From positions 62,001 through 126,000 of the forward strand of contig JAUILA010000010.1 of assembly GCA_030432655.1 (NCBI GenBank): a stretch of DNA of 64,000 bases. Reading direction: 5' to 3'. Below are positions 1 to 7,520 of this stretch, piece after piece. Source of the DNA: Bacteroidia bacterium (lineage in GTDB: Bacteria > Bacteroidota > Bacteroidia > Cytophagales > Cyclobacteriaceae). The position numbers and the translations under genes were made by a program. Numbering within the stretch: the stretch's first letter is position 1; each line of letters starts with the position of its first letter. Below the pieces are notes generated by a model, which saw only the letters and a list, made by a program, of their open reading frames with translations, was not told the origin of the DNA and did no database searches.

Positions 1-460
1 TGGTGTACAATTTCCCGTCCGAATAGGTACCGGCACCGCCCTCCCCGAAACAATAATTGGATTCCGGATTGACTATATGTTTTTTGTTTATGTCGGCCAG
101 GTCACGACGACGACCCTGCACATCACTTCCTCGTTCCAGGATAATCGGTTTTATACCTGCCTCCAGGCACCGAAGAGCAGCAAACAACCCGGCTGGTCCG
201 GCACCGATAATAATCATTCTGCGTGCATTCCCGACTTGCGGATATTCCCGCCGGTAGGAGATTTCCGGGGGTGGTTCTTCCCGAAGGTAAACATCAGCCT
301 GGATATGAACGCGCACCTCTTTACGGCGCGCGTCAACAGACCGCTTTGTGATCCTTACGGCAGCCCTTGGATTTCCTGCCCGGTCGCGCAGGAACTCTTC
401 CAGATGCTTTTCATCAAATGCTTCCTTTGGGGGTAATGTGACTGACAGGCTTTTTTTCAC
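1..460 (-). CDS. FAD-dependent dehydrogenase (COG2509-like), 3' end outside window
   Basis: The first 153 residues are visible and the rest lies left of base 1. Reading starts at a GTG (458-460); an in-frame TAA lies nine bases upstream and no earlier start is available. Residues 1-75 form a short N-terminal domain. A dinucleotide-binding motif IIIGAGPAGLFAA follows at about 83-95, then an acidic-ended strand (IILER) and the glycine-rich block FGEGGAGTYSDGKL at 138-151. This order matches the large uncharacterised FAD-dependent dehydrogenases of the COG2509 type, which are soluble flavoproteins of unknown substrate. It lies 25 bases downstream of the MORN-repeat gene on the same strand, so the two may be co-transcribed. 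The family call is firm; the reaction is unknown. Confidence 0.85.
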   Translation of the reverse strand, partial: MKKSLSVTLPPKEAFDEKHLEEFLRDRAGNPRAAVRITKRSVDARRKEVRVHIQADVYLREEPPPEISYRREYPQVGNARRMIIIGAGPAGLFAALRCLEAGIKPIILERGSDVQGRRRDLADINKKHIVNPESNYCFGEGGAGTYSDGKLYT

Positions 461-485
461 CCTGCGAAATTAGCCAATATTCGGC

Positions 486-2285
486 TTATCTGCGCATATT
501 TCTAAGCCCGAAAACATATCCGATGTTAACACCGAAACTGATACGTAACGGGACTTTATCCCGGGGAAGGTCATCAAACACCTCCGCATGGGATTCGGGA
601 CTGGTAAAATCACGATATCCAGTGCCTGCTCCGACATAAGCATCAACGGTGAGACCGGAGTCACCGGTATCCTCCATCAGGCGGTATCCGAGAAGGAGCG
701 AATATTCAATTTTCCACTCTTCCGCTGTTACTTTGGTGACCACACCGGGAGATGCCAGGACATTGGCTCCATGCTGCAGGTTGGTATACCTTATTTCCTG
801 TGCAAAATACCAGAGACCCATCCGGCCTCCGTCATTATAAAACTTTTGCCTGAACCCGGCGGTGACCCCTCTTTTATACGTTTCCTCAAGTCCTATCTCA
901 CTGTCTTCCCTGAAGAACGGGTCACGGATCCCTTCCACTTCAAGCTCAAAACCCATCCGGTCTTCCATATAATATTCGGCAGCGAGTGGCAGCCTTCCAA
1001 TCAGGCTCATCAACGGATTAAACCCGATGATCACCGCCCGCATTTCATTCAGCCGCGGTTTGAAATAGCCCTGGCGCCGTCCTTTAAAACGGTACTCACC
1101 TACTCCGTAATCCACTTGTTCACGTGGTTTTTCAAGTAATCCCGGTGCCAGGTCATAGATCGGCTTATAATACCCCGTGAGCTTTCCGTTTCGTTCGAAT
1201 ATCTCCCAGGTTCCTGTCTTTTTCCCGTCGTCTATTATCCCGCGGGTGCGGACAGACCCATCTTCATAGTATCCGACATATTCTCCCCGACCGGCTTCAA
1301 ACTGGCATTCTGCCTCAATAAGTCCTTCCAGCGAATAATATTTCCATTGCCCCTGTTGTTTGTCTGCCTGCATCCGGCCTTCCAGTTTCAGCTCTCCTGT
1401 TCCGTAGTATTCCTTGTAGGGACCATTACCGTCAACGTAGTTGCCCTCTCCCAGGAGATTTCCGTCGGGATAATATAATTTCCATGTGCCGTCCTTCTGC
1501 CCGTTACTGAAATTACCTTCACTGCGTAGGGCGCCGGACGGATAGAAGTAGGACCATTTACCGGATTCCCGGTCATCGGAATACTGACCCATAGAAGAGA
1601 TTGTGCCGTCAGGATGATAAAATTCCCATTCCCCTTCCTTTTTTCCGTTCTTCAGTAACCCCCGGGCTTCGACATAACCTTCTTCGGAAAAAAAACTCCA
1701 TTCTCCCAGCTTGACCGGCCCATTTACAGGACCGGAAGCCTTTTTTCGGCCCGTCGGATAATATTCTGTAAGGCGCCCCTGGTTACGGGTGTAATTGACC
1801 TGGCCCATCAGGTCGCCGTCTTCATAGTAGGATTTCCACGGCCCCTCCCGCTTGTTGGCGGAATACCTGCCTTTTTCTTTCACCTGCCCGTTCTCATAAT
1901 AGAATATCCATTCTCCTGTACGCTGGCGGTCAATGACCTCTCCTTCCATCTGTTTTTTACCGCTTTCGAAGAAATACTCCCAGTATCCGTCATTGGAATT
2001 TCTCCGGACGTCTCCGCGCATTTTAAGAATACCGTTCTCGAAAAAGAATTCCCAGGTGCCGACCGTTTCATTATTTTCAAACTGGCCTCTTGACTCGATC
2101 TGTCCGTTCAGGTAATAGGAACGATATGCTCCCTCCAGGATATTGGAAAGTGTGTCCCGGACATAATATGTTTCCTTCAGGTAATTTCCTTCTTTATCGT
2201 GATACGTTTCACGAAGGACCTGACCATACACATGGGATGACGTTAATATCACCCCTGTCAACATATAATAAAAAATAGCCTTCAA
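486..2285 (-). CDS. Secreted MORN/YwqK-repeat protein with C-terminal barrel-like domain
   Basis: 599 residues. Residues 1-22 are a signal peptide ending in YGQ. From about 30 to 390 there are roughly fifteen tandem repeats of 22-24 residues with the pattern G.W.fyy..G.l...G.y.., as in GTWEFFFENG and GEWIFYYENG; these are the MORN-like variant called the YwqK antitoxin repeat. From about 415 to 599 the repeats stop and the chain alternates aromatic and polar residues (VGAGTGYR, FGVNIGYVFGL), which I read as a small outer-membrane barrel. Such repeat proteins are common in Bacteroidota and no enzymatic role is established. It sits 25 bases after tryptophan 2,3-dioxygenase and 25 before the FAD gene, all on the minus strand. 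The repeat assignment is firm; the barrel is inference. Confidence 0.85.
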   Translation of the reverse strand: MKAIFYYMLTGVILTSSHVYGQVLRETYHDKEGNYLKETYYVRDTLSNILEGAYRSYYLNGQIESRGQFENNETVGTWEFFFENGILKMRGDVRRNSNDGYWEYFFESGKKQMEGEVIDRQRTGEWIFYYENGQVKEKGRYSANKREGPWKSYYEDGDLMGQVNYTRNQGRLTEYYPTGRKKASGPVNGPVKLGEWSFFSEEGYVEARGLLKNGKKEGEWEFYHPDGTISSMGQYSDDRESGKWSYFYPSGALRSEGNFSNGQKDGTWKLYYPDGNLLGEGNYVDGNGPYKEYYGTGELKLEGRMQADKQQGQWKYYSLEGLIEAECQFEAGRGEYVGYYEDGSVRTRGIIDDGKKTGTWEIFERNGKLTGYYKPIYDLAPGLLEKPREQVDYGVGEYRFKGRRQGYFKPRLNEMRAVIIGFNPLMSLIGRLPLAAEYYMEDRMGFELEVEGIRDPFFREDSEIGLEETYKRGVTAGFRQKFYNDGGRMGLWYFAQEIRYTNLQHGANVLASPGVVTKVTAEEWKIEYSLLLGYRLMEDTGDSGLTVDAYVGAGTGYRDFTSPESHAEVFDDLPRDKVPLRISFGVNIGYVFGLRNMRR

Positions 2286-2310
2286 ACGAAAAAAATGCCT
2301 GTTCCAATGG

Positions 2311-3285
2311 TTATTTGGACAGTTCCTTAAGAGTTTTCATCACCCAGTTCCTGCCCCATTCCTTTTTTTCCTGCTCACTCCATAAATCCGGGAAAAAGAT
2401 AATTCGCTGGTAATGAGGTGGCAGGTATTTTTGCCAGTTGGTCCCTCCTGTCGCAGCGATGTCTACCGGGTCTTTGTGCAGGTAGCGCACCGAGGACTTG
2501 AAGTGGGCCAGTGGCCAGAATACATTAGCAAGCAAGTCAAATTTTTTAAGTTCTTCCACTATTTCGTCAGCCCTTTCATCATCCTTGTAATGTTTTTGAT
2601 ACAATTGAAGCAAATTACGTCCTTTAAGGCGGTTACCTTCTTCGATAAAGTCGGACATATACTTCTCTTCAAACTGGCGAAGGGTGAGGGTTTTCTTACC
2701 GGAAGCTAGCTCCGTGGCCCCTTTTCGCCAGTAAATATCTTCCATCAGGATTTCTGCCGAATCGTATTCGTGGTACTTGGCGCGTTCTTTTTCCGCGACC
2801 AGGTTAATCATATCAGTGGAGTAAAGCTCGATAAAGCGGTATTGGGCGGACTGGAAGCCGCTGGAAGGCAATAACGACATCCTGAATTTCAGGAATTGTT
2901 CCTTCCGCATTCCTTCGGCCATGACGGAAAAGGAATGTTCCAGCAATTCAAAGTACCGGTTCATCCGCTGCAGCTTTTCAAGAAATACCTCTGCCGGTAC
3001 CGGCTCATCAGCATCTGTCAGCTGTTGCTGTTCCCAGCGCACAAGTTTGAAAAACAGCTCTGTATGCTGATGATAAACTATAAAGATCATTTCATCCTCA
3101 AAACCGGTCTTCGGGTTTTGCAGGCTGAGCAGCGTGTCCAGGTGAATGTAGTCCCAATATGTCAGGTAATCAGAATAAAGGAGGCCATCCAGGTACGACG
3201 ACAGGTCCTGTCCCATCACTTCATATTTCTGCTCCAGTTTCCTGATCTGGTCAAGGATTTTATCGTCAATTTCCGATTTATCCAT
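2311..3285 (-). CDS. kynA: Tryptophan 2,3-dioxygenase
   Basis: 324-residue all-helical haem enzyme that opens the indole ring of L-tryptophan with O2 to give N-formylkynurenine, the first step of the kynurenine pathway. The N-terminal half holds the family signature YLTYWDYIHLDTLLSLQNP followed by DEMIFIVYHQHTELFFK, with a conserved distal-side His at 72. Near the C-terminus PLAHFKSSVRYL supplies His261, the likely proximal haem ligand, followed by ATGGTNW, the tryptophan-binding TGG loop. It is divergent from glutaryl-CoA dehydrogenase across about 75 bases; that enzyme acts at the far end of tryptophan (and lysine) breakdown, so a catabolic role fits. No other kynurenine genes are in the window. 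Confidence 0.95.
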   Translation of the reverse strand: MDKSEIDDKILDQIRKLEQKYEVMGQDLSSYLDGLLYSDYLTYWDYIHLDTLLSLQNPKTGFEDEMIFIVYHQHTELFFKLVRWEQQQLTDADEPVPAEVFLEKLQRMNRYFELLEHSFSVMAEGMRKEQFLKFRMSLLPSSGFQSAQYRFIELYSTDMINLVAEKERAKYHEYDSAEILMEDIYWRKGATELASGKKTLTLRQFEEKYMSDFIEEGNRLKGRNLLQLYQKHYKDDERADEIVEELKKFDLLANVFWPLAHFKSSVRYLHKDPVDIAATGGTNWQKYLPPHYQRIIFFPDLWSEQEKKEWGRNWVMKTLKELSK

Positions 3286-3302
3286 ATGGTTAAGAGGTTT
3301 AC

Positions 3303-3324
3303 TATCTTTGGTTGCGTAAATTTG
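3303..3324 (+). promoter_or_regulatory. Candidate Bacteroidota -7 elements upstream of glutaryl-CoA dehydrogenase
   Basis: Two exact TAnnTTTG matches occur here, TATCTTTG (3303-3310) and TAAATTTG (3317-3324), 36-57 bases before the ATG at 3360. TAnnTTTG is the -7 consensus of the Bacteroidota primary sigma factor. The upstream TTTG-type -33 box is weak (GGTTTA near 3295-3300), so confidence is moderate. This argues that translation starts at 3360 and not at the upstream in-frame ATG at 3312. Confidence 0.4.
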
Positions 3325-3359
3325 AAACTATTAAACGAATAACCCAAAACAGAATTGAT

Positions 3360-4577
3360 ATGAATCCGAACGGCGCGGAAACAAGCGAACGTAAATCAGG
3401 TAAAAGCGACCATTTCGAATCACCCGATTTTTATCACATAGATGACCTGCTCACGGAAGAACACAAACTGATCCGCTCCTCGATCAGGGACTTCGTGAAG
3501 AAAGAAATCTCTCCGATTATCGAAGAATGGGCGCAGAACGCACACTTTCCTTACGGGATCGTTAAGAAGTTCGGTGATATCGGCGCATTTGGCCCTACTG
3601 TTCCCGAAGAGTACGGTGGTGGCGGCATGGATTACATCAGCTACGGTCTGATTATGCAGGAAATTGAACGCGGCGATTCGGGAATGCGGTCGACCGCATC
3701 TGTTCAGGGTTCCCTGGTGATGTATCCTATTTTCAAATTCGGATCGGAAGAACAAAAAAAGAAATACCTGCCCAAGCTAGCGTCGGGGGAAATGCTGGGA
3801 TGTTTCGGGCTCACCGAACCCGACCATGGTTCCAACCCCAGTGGTATGGTCACTAATTTCCGGGATGCAGGGGATCATTATATTTTGAATGGCGCCAAAA
3901 TGTGGATATCCAATTCGCCTAAGGCAGATATCGCGGTAGTCTGGGCGAAAAATGAGGAAGGGCGTATTCACGGACTAATCGTGGAACGTGGAATGGAAGG
4001 CTTCAGCACACCTGAGACCCATGGAAAATGGTCTCTGCGGGCAAGCACCACTGGCGAACTCGTATTCAACGATGTAAAGGTGCCCAAGGAAAACCTGCTG
4101 CCCGGTAAGTCTGGTTTGGGTGCGCCGCTGATGTGTCTTGATTCGGCACGCTATGGAATTGCCTGGGGGGCGATCGGTGCCGCCATGGATTGCTATGATT
4201 CGGCACGCCGGTATGCCGGTGAACGAATTCAGTTCGGCAAGCCCATTGGTTCATTCCAGCTCGTGCAAAAAAAGCTTTCGGAAATGCTTACAGAAATCAC
4301 CAAGGCGCAACTTCTTAACTGGAAACTGGGCAAGATGATGGACGAAGGGAAAGCCACTACGCCCCAGATTTCCATGGCCAAGCGTAATTCAGTAGAAGTC
4401 GCCCTGAACATTGCCCGGGAGGCACGCCAGGTACATGGGGGAATGGGTATTACGGGAGAATATCCCATTATGCGACATATGATGAACCTCGAATCAGTGA
4501 TTACTTACGAAGGGACACATGACATCCACCTGCTGATCCTTGGAGCCGACATCACAGGGATACCGGCATTCACCTAA
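3360..4577 (+). CDS. gcdH: Glutaryl-CoA dehydrogenase
   Basis: 405 residues from the ATG at 3360, the usual family length. It is an FAD enzyme that oxidises and decarboxylates glutaryl-CoA to crotonyl-CoA in lysine and tryptophan catabolism, passing electrons to ETF. Acyl-CoA dehydrogenase blocks are in order: LGCFGLTEPDHGSNPSGM for FAD and substrate, KMWISNSP, and the C-terminal YEGTHDIH whose Glu (about residue 384) is the catalytic base. SGMRSTASVQ at 107-116 carries the Arg (110) that in known glutaryl-CoA dehydrogenases binds the distal carboxylate, which separates this subgroup from ordinary fatty acyl-CoA dehydrogenases. Its stop overlaps the convergent DUF1573 gene by 4 bases. An in-frame ATG at 3312 would add 16 residues running through the promoter region, so I reject it. 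Confidence 0.93.
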   Translation: MNPNGAETSERKSGKSDHFESPDFYHIDDLLTEEHKLIRSSIRDFVKKEISPIIEEWAQNAHFPYGIVKKFGDIGAFGPTVPEEYGGGGMDYISYGLIMQEIERGDSGMRSTASVQGSLVMYPIFKFGSEEQKKKYLPKLASGEMLGCFGLTEPDHGSNPSGMVTNFRDAGDHYILNGAKMWISNSPKADIAVVWAKNEEGRIHGLIVERGMEGFSTPETHGKWSLRASTTGELVFNDVKVPKENLLPGKSGLGAPLMCLDSARYGIAWGAIGAAMDCYDSARRYAGERIQFGKPIGSFQLVQKKLSEMLTEITKAQLLNWKLGKMMDEGKATTPQISMAKRNSVEVALNIAREARQVHGGMGITGEYPIMRHMMNLESVITYEGTHDIHLLILGADITGIPAFT

Positions 4578-5656
4578 TCATCAACCCGGGCGCGGATCGT
4601 CATCCGCTGCGCCGGGGCAGTCGGATCATTGGAATAAACCGTAATACTCTTTTGCTGATTGCCCTTGCGCTGGGTTGAATCAAATGTGACCTTGATCTCC
4701 GCTGATTCGCCGGGCTGTAGTTTCATTTTATCAATACTGGCCGTAATACAGGCGCAATTTCCTTTCAGCTGACGGATCTCCAGCTGGCTCTGGCCCGAGT
4801 TTACTATCCTGAATTCGGTAGTAACCCTTTCCCCCTGGCTGATCTTATCAAAATCGTGCAGCGGCTCATCTATTTTCAGGTGAGGAGCCACTTTCATTTC
4901 TTCGGCCGTCATTGGAGGAAAGTATTCTTCAATTGTGGCGTAGAGGTTGACGCTTTTTCGCTGAGCACCTTCCGGTTCGTCTGTGTAAAACGTAATGTTA
5001 TCTGAACTGAACCCCAGGTCACCCTTATTCTTCGCGTCGTACAGGACTACCATTTCCGCAATCTTTCCGGGTTCTACCGATGGCGGATCAAAGGACACTG
5101 ACACATGCGGCGGATGCTCAATATTCTCCTGAAAAGTAATGACGGTATCACTGCCATTATATACTTCAAAACGCTTTTCCGTTGACTCGTCTGTAGTGAA
5201 TACTTTCCCCATGTTAAACGTGGAATACCGGAGCCGGATCCCACCGATTTCATTGCGGAATTCTTCTTCCACCGACCCGGCACGCGGGATAACACTGCCG
5301 CGGATCAGCAGGGTGACGGGCTGTTCAATTCCGTCGAATTGTACTTTAAGGTTTTTGTTGAAGCGGCCCGGGCGATTCAGGGGATTGTACTGTGCCTGGA
5401 CATAGCCCGAGTCTCCCGGAGCAAGAACATCACTCGACCAGGAAGGCGTTGTACAGCCGCACGAAGCCTGCACCCCGGTTATTTTCAGGGAATCCTCACT
5501 GATATTAACAAAACGAAATTCGTGGTTGACAGGACCATCCGATTCATAGATCTTACCAAAGTCATGGTCCTGTGATTGAAAACTGATCTTATCCAGATGC
5601 TGGGAAGAAACCACCATCGGCAGCAGTACTAGCAGTAATGTAAAAATTCTGAACAT
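4574..5656 (-). CDS. Secreted DUF1573 protein with three Ig-like repeats
   Basis: 360 residues. Residues 1-19 are a signal peptide ending in VSSQ. Three copies of a roughly 100-residue beta-sandwich follow, starting near 25, 140 and 255. Each has the DUF1573 pattern of an HDFGKI-like strand, a FRFVN strand, and a loop with the family's cysteines (VQASCGCTTPSW in copy 1, LKGNCACITASI in copy 3). Copy 2 lacks the cysteine pair. DUF1573 proteins are widespread periplasmic or surface proteins in Bacteroidota related to ASH/MSP-type domains; no biochemical function is established. It converges on gcdH with overlapping stops (4574-4577) and is divergent from trpS across a repeat-bearing gap. Confidence 0.88.
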   Translation of the reverse strand: MFRIFTLLLVLLPMVVSSQHLDKISFQSQDHDFGKIYESDGPVNHEFRFVNISEDSLKITGVQASCGCTTPSWSSDVLAPGDSGYVQAQYNPLNRPGRFNKNLKVQFDGIEQPVTLLIRGSVIPRAGSVEEEFRNEIGGIRLRYSTFNMGKVFTTDESTEKRFEVYNGSDTVITFQENIEHPPHVSVSFDPPSVEPGKIAEMVVLYDAKNKGDLGFSSDNITFYTDEPEGAQRKSVNLYATIEEYFPPMTAEEMKVAPHLKIDEPLHDFDKISQGERVTTEFRIVNSGQSQLEIRQLKGNCACITASIDKMKLQPGESAEIKVTFDSTQRKGNQQKSITVYSNDPTAPAQRMTIRARVDD

Positions 5657-5770
5657 AGCCTAAAAAATTTGTCTAAAGGTAATAAAATGTCTTGAAAATT
5701 CATCACCTCCCCCGTGCGGCAATCCCTGCGGTCGTAAGCCGGATGACCGGTGGATAGAATAAGCGCTCTG

Positions 5771-5807
5771 TTGTCATCCCAGGACGGCGCAGCCGGACCA
5801 GGGATCC
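5771..5807 (+). repeat. Dispersed repeat, copy A
   Basis: This 37-base unit starts TTGTCATCCC and ends GGGATCC, and closely matches 35100-35136 along its whole length, with about six substitutions and no gap. It lies in a divergent intergenic gap. Copy B carries a matching inverted end about 110 bases further on. Here no such closing end is obvious, so this copy looks truncated. Confidence 0.65.
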
Positions 5808-5854
5808 AGCAGCTAAGTGGTGGTCTTCGTATGGACGGGACCCCGGGTTCTGCC

Positions 5855-5884
5855 GATGGTCTGAGCGTGGACGCTCAGACCATC
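5855..5884. repeat. Perfect 14-bp inverted repeat
   Basis: GATGGTCTGAGCGT (5855-5868) is followed, after GG, by its exact reverse complement ACGCTCAGACCATC (5871-5884). No T-run follows on either strand, so it is not a typical intrinsic terminator. It could form a long hairpin or be part of the dispersed repeat family. Confidence 0.8.
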
Positions 5885-6003
5885 ATGGTTCATCATCACC
5901 TCCCCCGCTTACTGAATCCTGGTCTTAGTCTTAGTCTTAGACTTAGACTTGATCATAGTCCTGGTCTCCAAAGAATTCTTTTTATTTGTGAAAAAATTAC
6001 AGC

Positions 6004-6975
6004 ATGGCCAGAATACTTACCGGAATACAAAGCAGCGGCAAGCCCCACCTGGGCAATTTACTGGGAGCCATTTTACCGGCGGTTGAACTTTCACAGCAGG
6101 CGGACAATGAATCATTCCTTTTCATTGCCGACCTTCATTCCCTGACGTCCATCAAGGATGCCGGGGAGCGTAGGGAGAATGTCCGCGCCGTGGCCGCGGC
6201 CTGGCTGGCTGCGGGTTTTGACACCAGTAAAAACCTGCTCTACCGTCAAAGCCGGATTCCCGAGGTTTGCGAACTGACCTGGTACCTGAATTGCATCACC
6301 CCCTTCCCGATGCTGGCGAATGCCCACAGCTTTAAAGACAAGTCAGACCGCCTCGCAGATGTCAATGCAGGCCTTTTTACTTACCCGGTACTCATGGCAG
6401 CGGACATCCTGCTGTACGATGCCGAGATCGTTCCTGTTGGCAAAGACCAGAAACAGCACCTGGAAATGACACGGGATATTGCCAGTTCATTTAATAACCA
6501 GTACGGAGAAACCTTCGTGGTTCCGGAGGCAAGGATCGATGAACAGGTGATGACCATTCCGGGGACGGACGGACAGAAAATGAGTAAATCCTATCACAAT
6601 ACACTTGATATTTTCCTTCCTGACAAAAAGCTGCGAAAGCAGGTAATGAGCATTGTGACGGACAGCACACCGCTGGAGGAACCAAAAAATCCGGATACCT
6701 GTCATGTCTTTGCTATCTACAGCCTGCTGGCAACCCCGGATCAGACGGCTGCCATGCGTGCGAAGTACGAAGGAGGAAATTACGGGTACGGACACGCGAA
6801 ACAGGAATTATTTGAATTGCTCATTGAAACATTCTCCGGTGAACGGGAAAAATATTCCTATTTCATGGAGAATCCTGAAGAACTCGATAAAGAACTGGAA
6901 AATGGGGAAGCCAGGGCCCGGGAAATTGCCGCGCCCGTGCTTGAAAAAGTCAGACAGAAGCTGGGATACCGCTAA
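6004..6975 (+). CDS. trpS: Tryptophanyl-tRNA synthetase
   Basis: 323-residue class Ic synthetase, the normal bacterial length. It charges tRNA-Trp using ATP. The HIGH-equivalent KPHLGN is at 13-18, the dimer and tryptophan-pocket segment (MAADILLYDAEIVPVG) around 131-146 includes the conserved ILLYDA, and the KMSKS loop reads GQKMSKS with KMSKS at 192-196. The C-terminal helical domain is complete. The start is an ATG after an AT-rich leader; no leader peptide or T-box is visible. The stop overlaps the convergent 163-residue gene by 3-4 bases. Confidence 0.97.
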   Translation: MARILTGIQSSGKPHLGNLLGAILPAVELSQQADNESFLFIADLHSLTSIKDAGERRENVRAVAAAWLAAGFDTSKNLLYRQSRIPEVCELTWYLNCITPFPMLANAHSFKDKSDRLADVNAGLFTYPVLMAADILLYDAEIVPVGKDQKQHLEMTRDIASSFNNQYGETFVVPEARIDEQVMTIPGTDGQKMSKSYHNTLDIFLPDKKLRKQVMSIVTDSTPLEEPKNPDTCHVFAIYSLLATPDQTAAMRAKYEGGNYGYGHAKQELFELLIETFSGEREKYSYFMENPEELDKELENGEARAREIAAPVLEKVRQKLGYR

Positions 6976-7463
6976 TCTTCCTGTTCTTTGGGTTTCCAGA
7001 CCGTTTCAAAATGGTCTTTCTCAATAAGTAATTCGATGCGGAGCGGACCGGGAAGCAGGACCAGTTTTGTGTTGTTGCTCTCGTAGTCATCCACATCCAC
7101 ATAAACGCCCTCGGAAAACGGAACAGTATACTTCCCGTCTTTCACCTCAAACCGGTTCGGGATGTAGGCGATCGGAAGCAGCACATCACTATCCGGACAG
7201 AACTCATCGTGTACTTCATGCAAGGCATCTTCCATGAAATCCCCGTAATTCTCCAGGAACTGATCTTCCAGATCATGAATAGCTTCCTCCGCCTCATCAT
7301 AGGCGGCATCATTATAGTCTGTTTTGTTCAGTTCGGCCTTTTTCGAAAGGATTTCGACCAGATCGGATTCGAGTTTTTGAATGTCCATACGGTGGTAATT
7401 TTGCACAAAACTGACCAGTCTTTTACTAACAAGCAACAAATTTTCAGGAGAATACGACATCAT
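6972..7463 (-). CDS. Conserved-looking acidic hypothetical protein
   Basis: 163 residues, not recognised by function. It has no signal peptide or membrane segment. Residues 20-95 are predicted helical and strongly acidic (EAEEAIHDLEDQFLENYGDF), and 115-163 look like beta strands (YTVPFSEGVYVDVDDY, TKLVLLPGPLRIELLI). It is a cytoplasmic protein by composition. The stop overlaps trpS tail to tail, and the start is about 58 bases from the divergent HPPD gene. Two tandem ATGs open the frame (7461-7463 and 7458-7460); I keep the first. Gene reality is supported by length, domain-like structure and exact packing against its neighbours. Confidence 0.7.
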   Translation of the reverse strand: MMSYSPENLLLVSKRLVSFVQNYHRMDIQKLESDLVEILSKKAELNKTDYNDAAYDEAEEAIHDLEDQFLENYGDFMEDALHEVHDEFCPDSDVLLPIAYIPNRFEVKDGKYTVPFSEGVYVDVDDYESNNTKLVLLPGPLRIELLIEKDHFETVWKPKEQED

Positions 7464-7520
7464 AATAAAATTTCCTTTCTTTACAGGGAAAGCTTAGATT
7501 TACTAAAAGGAAAAATAACT

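Larger units (their letters stand above)
5657..6003. other. Repeat-bearing intergenic region between DUF1573 gene and trpS
   Basis: No credible gene here. The gap contains a dispersed repeat unit (5771-5807), a perfect 14-bp inverted repeat (5855-5884), two copies of CATCACCTCCCCCG (near 5701-5714 and 5893-5906), and a short CTTAGT/CTTAGA tandem tract around 5923-5950. The last 40 bases before trpS are AT-rich and probably hold its promoter, but I see no clean TAnnTTTG. Confidence 0.6.

Noticed and set aside
57-436. Two plus-strand open frames (66 and 119 residues) at the left edge
   Set aside because: They are antisense to the FAD-dependent dehydrogenase, whose Rossmann motifs are clear on the minus strand.
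588-1139. 183-residue plus-strand open frame
   Set aside because: Antisense to the MORN-repeat gene; no family features and repeat-driven composition.
5750-6145. 131-residue plus-strand open frame before and into trpS
   Set aside because: Runs through repeats and then trpS in another frame; no coding character.
7209-7520. Upstream extension of HPPD by 104 residues
   Set aside because: Overlaps the divergent gene; HPPD proteins start near the ATG at 7521.
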